From: Monosiga brevicollis MX1 | Taxonomy: Eukaryota; Opisthokonta; Choanoflagellata; Craspedida; Salpingoecidae | Reading direction: 5' to 3' | DNA length: 64,000 nucleotides | NCBI RefSeq assembly: GCF_000002865.3 | Contig: NW_001865059.1 | Span: 336,739-400,738 of the forward strand | In this document: in pieces, positions 56,325 to 64,000 of the stretch | How positions within the stretch are numbered: position 1 is the stretch's first letter | Layout of the letters: the number at the start of each line of letters is the position of its first letter | Program-made: the position numbers and the translations under genes | Notes under the pieces: model-generated | What the model was told of the DNA's origin: nothing | Database searches by the model: none | Seen by the model: only the letters and a program-made list of their open reading frames with translations

Positions 56325-59300
56325 AGGCGGCACGGGTGCAGCCGGCACTGAAGGCGCTGCGGCAGATTCTGAGGACTTGACTCCAGCAGTTTCAGCCACC
56401 TCCCCGACTGCCTCGTCATCCGTGTCCAGGGCAGGGCGACGCAGGACTGAACCACCGCGGGAGGCTGGGTCGCTCTTGCGCAGGCGTGCTATTTCCGTCA
56501 TCAGAATGGCACGCGCGCGTCCGTCCAAGATCCCCATGGTTGTCAAATCATCCGGCGAGAGACGCTGCAGGGAGGGGCCGGATATGGAGTTGTTGAGAAA
56601 CACGCTTCTCAGGTGCCCCATGGCAATGCCCTCCAACCACTGTCCAACGTCATTCATGGACCAGTGCGATACGCTGGCATTGAGTTTTTCAGGCGAGAAA
56701 AAGTCGGCCCGTGCCGCAACTGAGGGACGGCGGCGGCGCTTTGTCAAGCGTCCAATGGCATCCAGCAGCCGCCGCGCCGTGTCCTCCGTGATGCGAGACT
56801 CGAAAATGTTGGCAAGGTCTTCCTCCGTCAGCTCCAGGAGCAATGGGCCACACACGCCGAGCTTGCCAATGTGCTCCATGAGCGCCACGAAATCGTTCGC
56901 CTCAAGCCATTGCAGAACGTCTTCCACGGTCCACAGCTGGGGTGGGCCCTGGGAGCCAGAACGCTTGGCTGCACGCTTCAACAGGTCCAACGAAGTGAAC
57001 AAAGCCGTCTGATGGGCAGCATGATGCACTCCAATTTGGTAGCACCGAACAGCTGTCAGCTCCAGCAAAGCAGCCCCATCGATGCCGTTGCTCTGAAAGC
57101 GCGTGCTCAAGCTCGCCAGTCCCTGGCGACGCAACCACGCGCACACTTGGTCCACGTCCCAGCTGGAGAGGTTCAGCAACAATGGGTAGGACATGACCTC
57201 GACCATTCGTTCCACGGCGTTGAGGCACGTGTTTTGATCCTCCTCGTTCTCCATGCCCAGCGTGATGAGCTTGGCGCGAGTGAGCAGGACCAGATCAATT
57301 CCCGTGATCTGTCGTCGCTGAAAGTCGGGGTTGTACTTGCCCAGGCCATGGGACAAAAGCCACAGCTCAACATCGGGCACCCCCATGCGCCACGGAGCAG
57401 ATTTGAGGCCATGCTCAATTCCCTGGCGCTGGCTCATTTCCAAACTCAACACGTCAATGTTCTTCAGGACCAGGCCAGCCCCAGCCTCGTCCAAACCGAG
57501 CGCAGAGAGCCGCTCCAAGTCCACCGCCAGGAGGGCAGGACCGTCCACATTTGCCTCGAAAAAGGTCAGACAGTACTGGCCACAACCCTGCACATAGAGC
57601 CAGTCAACGACCTGGGAACAGGGCCACAGAGCTGCATTATCCAGCTTGAGAGAGCCAGCCGATACCTGCTGGCGCAATGCCTGGCGCTGCGTCGAGGCAT
57701 GCGTCGGGCTATTTTGGCCCTGGCTGGAACCACCGCGCGCAGCGTTGCCTCGGAGTGAGCTGCTCATGCGACGCTGGCCTGCAGCTTGGCGCCGCAGCTC
57801 TGCGATATGCTCCAAAAGCTCGACCTGCTCGGAAGGGTCACGAATGCCGAGCTTGAGGAGGTCTTCGTGGCTGTCCATGTGCATAAATTCGTCACCCGTC
57901 ACCTTGCGTCGCAAGTTGGGACACAGATGACCAAAGCCCTCAGCTTCAAGCCAGGCCTTGACCTCTGGGAAAGACCAGCTACGAGCATTGCGCGCCATGG
58001 GGCGCTCTTGCGTGCTCAGCTGCTGGATGCGAAGCAAAAGGTCGTGTCGCCGCTCCGCTGGTACACCCAGGTCATCCATGTGGGCGTTGGACAGACGGCA
58101 CAAAGCTGGACCATCAATGCGTTTGCGCGCAAAAGTCTTCTTGACAATGCCACACTCGACCTGGTCCAGCCAGTCGGCCACATCACTGACGGTCCAGCTG
58201 GCCACAAAGGGCAGAGGGAAGGTCTGCTGCAGTGCACGAATCATCTCCGCAGCATGCAAACGCTCGGCCACGTCAGATTCCACCTCTTCCAGATCCTCAG
58301 GAACATGCATCCGCAACAGCTGCAAGCCCGTCAGCTTCTTGCGCTTGGCCATCTTGCCAAACCGCGCCAAGCGACCCTCCTCGAACCAGGCACAGACCTA
58401 CGCCAACAGCACAGACAGTGATGTGGGGGGTTAGAAAAGCCACAACATGGTTCCAACCAATCCACATTTGGGAATCTGCCCTATCTTGCCCTGGCTTGGC
58501 CTAGCCGCTTAGCCCGACAGTGATTTCCCTTCAGGTCTGACAGTGGCTCCCCTGAAGACGGAAGAGTTAAGACGTACTCGACTCGCATTCCAATACATGG
58601 GATGATCATGGTCCACTCCAAAGGTGGCAATCATGGGCGGGTCAGCCTGCCAGGCCATGCACAGCCATAAAGATTAGAAAAAGCAAGCACCAGCTGCGAC
58701 TGATATCAAGTCACTGTCGCCCGTGTAGTCAAATAAGACGCACCGCATCAGATTCGTTGGCTTGGTCACTCGAGCTCACCACGGATGCCGTGCGCACCAA
58801 TGATGCCACACGAGCCCGCGTACCTGCACCCATGCCACGCTATATATGTATAAAAAATATAATAAAAAAGGAAAAAGAAGAAACAGGCCCCCGTTGAATA
58901 AAAAATGAGTACGCCTTCTCGCACATCAAGGACAATGCCGCGTGGGTTGGCTTACCTTGAGCGCTGAGTCAGTGATGCTCACAATGTCCTCCATATCACT
59001 GGCCATGGCGCTGTGACGACCCCCGTGGACGGGAGAGAGCCCATGTTCTAGACTTGGCGGCGTGGAGCGGCGGCGCTCGCGGGCTTCTGCTTCTTGCAGC
59101 TCCAAGACGCGACGTGGATCCACAAAGTCGCCTCGAGGGGTGGCATATGGGAGGCTTGACCGTCGGTCCGAGGGGGTATCCTGTGGGTCGACGTGCTTGA
59201 GCGTCACCTCGGGTCGATTGTCAGCGGCACCGGTAGGTCGGGCGGCCTGACGCCGGCCACGCGCCCCTGTGATGGATCGCGTGCCACCGGAGCCTGACGT

Positions 59301-62300
59301 CATGGAGCGTGAGCTGATTCGCTTGCTTCGGGTGGACGAGAGACGAGACTGCAGCAAGGTCAACTCCCGAGGTAGCTATATGCACGTTCCACAATGACAC
59401 AAGTGAGAGCTTGGGCAAACCATCTTGCAGTGCGCTTTGATGTCCCAAAAAAAAATAAAAATTGAAGACACACCTCCACAGGGCGGCGAATGCGCAGCAT
59501 CAGCTCCGACTTGCAGCGCTATAGAGCAGGTTGATGGTTGGGTGAGATGTGGCGCAGAGCTGTTTATTAGTCTCAGCTCCAATCTTGCCGCGAGCTGACC
59601 TTGATCAAGCTGCGCAGATGATCCAGAGAGCTTTGATCAATGTAGCGGCCGTTGACTGAGATGATTTCATCGCCTGGCTGAAGCTTGTCATGCGCCGCGC
59701 CATTCGGGGTCACCATGGTGACGAGGTATGCTTTCGAGACGTCATGGCCCTCCCCTCCACCAACGTGAAAGCCAAAGCGACCATTCACATCTGGCCATTT
59801 CAATGCACATGAACAGACGGGAGGATGAGAGGAGAATGGCTCGTTTTGGCGTTTCTGAGCACGCACGAGCCGGCGAGAGAAGAGCGAGGGTGGGTGGGCA
59901 GATGGTTGGTTGGACTGACCGCGATACAGAGTAACGTCAAACTCCTCGACTGGCGGGCGCTTCAGCTGTCGGTCGTGCTCGTATTGTGAGCGGTCCCAAA
60001 GCACCTGAAGCTCTTCCCGCAAGATCTCCAGGTCCGTTTGATCCACAATGTCCATGGCATCCAGGTCTTCATGCTGCAATGTCAGCAGCCTAATGGGGAT
60101 GGTGTCAACGACGTCCCCATGGCGAGCAGCCAGTTTGAGACGGGATTGATCCGGTCACCAGCCATTGATGTCAACATCATACAAGCAGTACAGAAGCAAG
60201 GCACGCACTTGGGTCCATCCACGTCAAACTGCCGCATGACGGGCGCAATGTGCTGTAGATCTATGGCTTCGAGCCAGGTCGAGACATCCTCTGGAGTCCA
60301 CAGGAGCACCATTTGGGAGGGAAAGCCCTGGCGATAATACAAGTGACTGGGGCTCTCTTCTTCGCGGCCGTGTGGTGAGGAGTTCAGAAGCTTGGCGGCA
60401 ATCTCCATCAAGTGTTGTTGCTCCTCCGGATTCTACATGACCCCCGAATTTCATGTCGACACATCAAGCATGGTTCGGGGTGAGAAAACAAGAAGAGGCG
60501 GCATTGGCGAGCCAGATGTGTCTTGGGCCGCGAGAAGCGAAAACGAAAAGGCAGCGGCAGAGGGCAGCAATGTACTTTGATGCCAATGGCTCGGAGATCT
60601 TGCGGTTGCATCTGCAGAAACGCGGCAGGCTTGATTTGATGCTCGTCCAAGGCACGTACGGCATGTGGAGAGACGCCTTGTTGCTCCAGATGTAGCAGCA
60701 ACTGCAAGGGGCAAGGGGAGGCGACATGGACATGAGCGAGCGTTCAGAGGAGAAAGAATGGTTTTCAAGTTGAACACGTCCGTGTGCTGAATTCACACCT
60801 TGTCCAAGGGCCACAGCGTGGCATCTTGACTCTCGATGCCTTCATCGTAGGCCTGCTTGACGACGGCTTGAAAGGCCTCCTGATCGGCGGCGGAGGTGAG
60901 GCCCAGCTCGGCAAGAGCATGACTTTTGAGCGCAAGGAGAGCGCGGCCATTGATGCGATGTGCGCGGAAGGTAGCGGCCTGCTCGCCAAACCCCGTGTCC
61001 ATCATGAAGCGATAGACGTGGTCTGGCGTCCACGCCTCGACCTGTGGCGGCAAGATGTCAAAGTCTTCTTCATCGTCATCGCGATAAGATGTCTCGAGGT
61101 CCATGGCGTCCACGAGGTCAAGCAGGCGTTGCGCGGGTTCAGCAAAGGGGTCAATGTCCAAGGCACCCAGCTTTTCCTCGTTAAGCTCGAGCAGGAGCGG
61201 GCCCGTAACGCCACCGTGAGCGAGTTTGAAGGCAATGCCCTCGGGCAGGCCCTCGTACAAAGCCCAGTTGCGGACTTCGTACTGGTCCCAGTCGCGCAGG
61301 GGACCCAGTGGCGGATCATGCCCCTATCGACACAATGTGCAAAAGGGCGACGCGTGAACCAAAACGGATCCAAAGTACCTCGGATGGTGTTGCTGAACGC
61401 TGTACCTACGCGTTCTTTGGGATAGAGCTGTACGGTCGAGTCTGCAGCGGACAATGGCGGCGGGCGCTTGGGCAACGCAGCGAGCTCCTTGTGAAATGTG
61501 CGCTGCTCGCGATGGGAAAGCCCGAGTTCTGCAAGACGGTCTTGATCACCTTCCAGCTGTAGGAGAGCCTCGCCATCAATGGCCGCGTCCTGCCCAGAGT
61601 CGTGATTGAGCATTCATCGCGGGTGAGCATGTGGGCCAAAGGAGCAAACTTGAACCATACCTCAAAGGCTTTGGCGCGGTGACTCATGCCAATATTGTGC
61701 AGCCACTGCTGAACGTCGCTCTCCAGCCAAGCTTCGACGTTGAGTTCAAGCATCCAGTCGGCAGTGTTGCTGGGCTTCCAGTACTCTTCGTGCTGACTGT
61801 TCTTGAGGGGTGAGTTGGTACTAAAGGCAGAGCTCATGGCCGTTTGCCGGGGCTGTGCGGGCGGGCAAGCAAGCAAAATTAGGGCGTGGGCTATGGCAAA
61901 GACAAGGCAGACGCGCAAGGACCAAGTGTGCTGGCTGTGGCCGCCTCCCAATGGGGTGGGCAAAGATGATTGTGGAGCAGGCAGGACTTTGCCTCGTACC
62001 GTTGCGGGGTCGCTCAGAGGTTGGAGGGCGGTGACGGCACTGATGGCAACAATGGCGGGATCCGCGGCATCTGAGATTTGTGGTTCGGCCGTGCGAGCCT
62101 CGGGGCGCGTGCTGCGGTGTACCATGGCGCCGACACCATGGAGGTTAAGCACGCGGCGAAGGGGAGTTTTGAGCATGACATCGGCCACGGCGTTGCGGAT
62201 GACTTTGTCAAAGATGACATCAAACTCGCAAATGGGGACATTGTTGCCGCCGTTGCCATCCGAGGACTTGCTGTCTGAAGGTGAGGGGGCCTTGGCGTAC

Positions 62301-63149
62301 TCCATTGTCGTTCGTCGGACCTTTTCCGTGACACGGAGGCCGGATCCTCGTTTGATGAAAGGAGGCTGGTCGGCGTGGTTGGAGGAGTGGGGTTGGAAGA
62401 ATTCGAGGCTCTCACGTGCGGAAGGCGTCCGCGTTGGTTGGGACTTGAGCGAGCCGCGACGCTGCAAAGACACATCTTGCCCCTATTGTGGTCATGGTCA
62501 CAAAAAAAGTTTGGGGGCCGGTTTCAGCAACGGGATGCGCGAATGGTGATGATGTGGCAGCTGCCGTGGGTATGATTTGGATCGAACGCACCTCAAAAGC
62601 TGTCTTGTCCAAGACAACCTGGAGTGTGGAAACGACGCGGTTGTTGGGATTGCAGTAGAAGGAGATGAGTTCGGAAAGAACTGGGAAGCTGGTTTTGGAG
62701 CGCTTGAGGCGAATGCCTGAGCGACCAAGGACAATTTGTTCATTCTTCACTTGACCCTCGGCATTGCTGCGAGGGCGGTACGCCAGGGCAAACGAGTCAG
62801 CACAAGGGTTGGGGTGAGATGGATTTGACGAAACTGGGTGCCTTCTGCAGCAGCAGCAGCAGCAGCAGTACCAGGCCACAACTCAGCGGGGGGCGTACGC
62901 ATAGCAGAGGACGAGGTGATCTCCAGTGTTGCTACGGCGAACCAAAAAGGCGCCTTCACGCAAGTCCACGCTTGTGAGGGCTTGAACGGCAGCGCGGTGA
63001 TCGAGCTTGCCGGCCGCAAACCAGGGAGAGTTGCGGCTAGCATCGTCAATTGCCATGGATACGTCTGGAACGGCACCCTTGGCAGTCTTGGCTCCGTCGC
63101 CGCCCTCACCGCTGCCTGGGGTGTGAACAGCGGGCGCGGTCTTGTCCAT
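53458..63149 (-). CDS. giant SH2 / multi-SAM / PDZ / multi-SH2 scaffold
   Basis: Putative phosphotyrosine scaffold of over 2,000 residues. Start 63149 (MDKTAPAVHTPGSGEGGDGA); earlier exons possible. SH2-A (~63030-62595): SPWFAAGKLDHRAAVQAL, REGAFLVRRSNTGDHL, FPVLSELISFYCNP. Linker 62480-62000. SAM1 (61745-61500), SAM2 (61310-61110), SAM3 (61055-60850), SAM4 (60815-60590), SAM5 (60320-60030). PDZ (59950-59465): GRFGFHVGGGEGHD, LQPGDEIISVNGRYI. SAM6 (58620-58250) crosses into a 3.1-kb exon with SAM7-13 (start motifs WTVSDVADWL, WSFPEVKAWL, WPCSQVVDWL, PDVELWLLSHGL, WDVDQVCAWL, WTVEDVLQWL, WSMNDVGQWL), polyQ, SH2-B (GHFLVHQAAN), SH2-C (GSFFVTQPRA), SH2-D (GAFVIVHELT). Further exons: SH2-E (GAFLVYQASK), SH2-F (GTFVVRTPEP), SH2-G (GYFVIRDDPE); the last exon ends SGSLRQ at 53458. 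FLVR Arg only in A, F and G. Reading frames join across introns, supporting one gene, but it could be two. Confidence 0.83.
56271..56325. repeat. CAG/CTG repeat encoding polyQ in scaffold
   Basis: About 18 CTG units on the plus strand, read as an uninterrupted Gln run on the coding strand. It separates the SAM array from the SH2 array. Confidence 0.97.
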
Positions 63150-64000
63150 CTCAGCTGAGACCTATGGAGACAGGTGAGCCATGTCAGAACGGGGGCACAA
63201 TTTAGCTTCGGTGGGGCGCATTGAGGGCCCATGCTTGAGGCACAGTCGCACTCACGGGCTGCCGACCGAGCATGGCGACGGTGTGGGCTGCTCCAGCCGA
63301 GAGCAATGATGGCTTCGAGTCTTGGAGCCAGAGTCAAGCCACCACTTTGAGGGTTGAAGGGGGAGGAAAGAGGTGACAAAGCCACAAGATCAGGGAAATG
63401 ATGGCAGCTGGAAGAAGAGCGGGTGCTGCGCCAAGTCAAGGGGCTAGATCACAGGACGTCAGATCGGATACGAGGGCAGTGCTTGGCGCGACGGCAGCAC
63501 CAGTGGAACCCTCTTGGGCACAAGCAGTGGCAGCGGGAGGGCTGCGTGGCCAATGCTGCACTTGGGCGCAAGACGACTGAGGGGGAGAGCGCAAAGGGTG
63601 AGCGGCGGGTAGCTGTGAGGCGAGTACGCCGAGGCCAGCTTGGAGCAGGTCACGCACGATCAAGAGGGAGAGGGGAAACCAACAACGGCTGGCCTCGAGC
63701 TCGTGCTCTGGGGTGCCAAAGCATAAAGTGGGGCGGCAGTGGGGGCTGGGACGATGGCAGCGGAACGCCCGGGCAGGACAGCGAGAGGGCAACGTGCTGT
63801 GACGCTTGCTCCCTGAGTTGGCTGGTGGCATGTAGTGGAAGGCGTTTGGGTCGGCAGATGGCAAATGACACCGAGTTGAGGGACAACGCGGCACGTTACC
63901 CCGCAACCGTCGCCGTTGATGCCCTTGCACGGACGTACGCGAGCCCTGGCCAGCGAGGATGCGTCTTTGGTCAAGAGCCGAGCTCGCTGACCGAGCTCGT
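63150..64000. other. upstream of scaffold, no gene called
   Basis: A CCATAG acceptor-like site lies just upstream of 63149 (reading VSAEMDKTAP in frame), so a further 5' exon of the scaffold may be here. Several open frames occur on the minus strand between 63436 and 63974, but none shows a domain or a clear splice link. Confidence 0.45.

Noticed and set aside
1-64000. CRISPR arrays, bacterial operons, insertion sequences, retroelements
   Set aside because: No regularly spaced direct repeats, transposase or reverse-transcriptase motifs, or long terminal repeats were seen; the gene style is intron-dense eukaryotic.

Overview
This window is nuclear DNA from an intron-dense unicellular eukaryote, most likely a choanoflagellate close to Monosiga brevicollis. 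This is inferred from gene content and style, not from a database match. Coding exons are short and separated by roughly 50-250 nt introns with GTGCGT/GTACGT/GTGAGT-like donors. Genes are packed tightly, often head to head. The content mixes general eukaryotic genes (GPx, histone H3 variant, HAD hydrolase, TBCK, UFSP2, ZIP transporters, MMAB, HOP2) with a rich phosphotyrosine toolkit (receptor tyrosine kinase, multi-SH2/SAM scaffolds) typical of choanoflagellates and animals. Introns and intergenic spaces are full of GA/CT, CA/GT and poly-A/T tracts.

Layout. 0.5-3.3 kb (-): unidentified secreted protein. 3.7-5.2 (+): glutathione peroxidase with a likely mitochondrial leader. 5.6-6.5 (-): divergent histone H3. 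7.1-8.2 (-): HAD-IIA hydrolase. 8.8-9.9 (+): unknown protein. 10.8-15.9 (-): TBCK (pseudokinase-TBC-rhodanese). 16.4-17.8 (-): UFSP2-type UFM1 protease. 18.0-23.2 (+): MMPL/RND transporter with a mucin-like segment. 23.9-27.6 (+): two tandem ZIP metal transporters. 28.0-28.8 (-): ankyrin-repeat protein. 29.6-31.0 (+): sulfotransferase. 32.2-37.5 (+): SH2-SAM-Pro-rich-SH2-SH2-SH2 protein. 37.5-40.7: gene-poor stretch. 40.7-41.8 (-): MMAB cobalamin adenosyltransferase. 42.2-43.6 (+): HOP2/PSMC3IP. 44.0-47.9 (-): receptor tyrosine kinase. 48.8-50.4 (-): NDPK-like membrane-anchored protein. 51.6-52.6 (+): small single-pass coiled-coil protein. 53.5-63.1 (-): giant scaffold with one N-terminal SH2, about 13 SAM domains, one PDZ, a polyQ tract and six C-terminal SH2 domains.

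The most striking content is the phosphotyrosine cluster in the right half. An RTK with a Tyr-rich YxxP/YxN tail sits between two multi-SH2/SAM scaffold genes. Of the 11 SH2 domains in those two scaffolds, only 4 keep the phosphotyrosine-binding beta-B5 arginine (FLVR motif). The other 7 have Tyr, Leu, His, His, Thr, Val and Tyr there. The giant scaffold may therefore combine SAM polymerisation, PDZ binding and a mixture of canonical and non-canonical SH2 modules, an architecture I do not know from animals. Exon joins were made by eye from splice consensus and family alignment, so exact exon ends are approximate.
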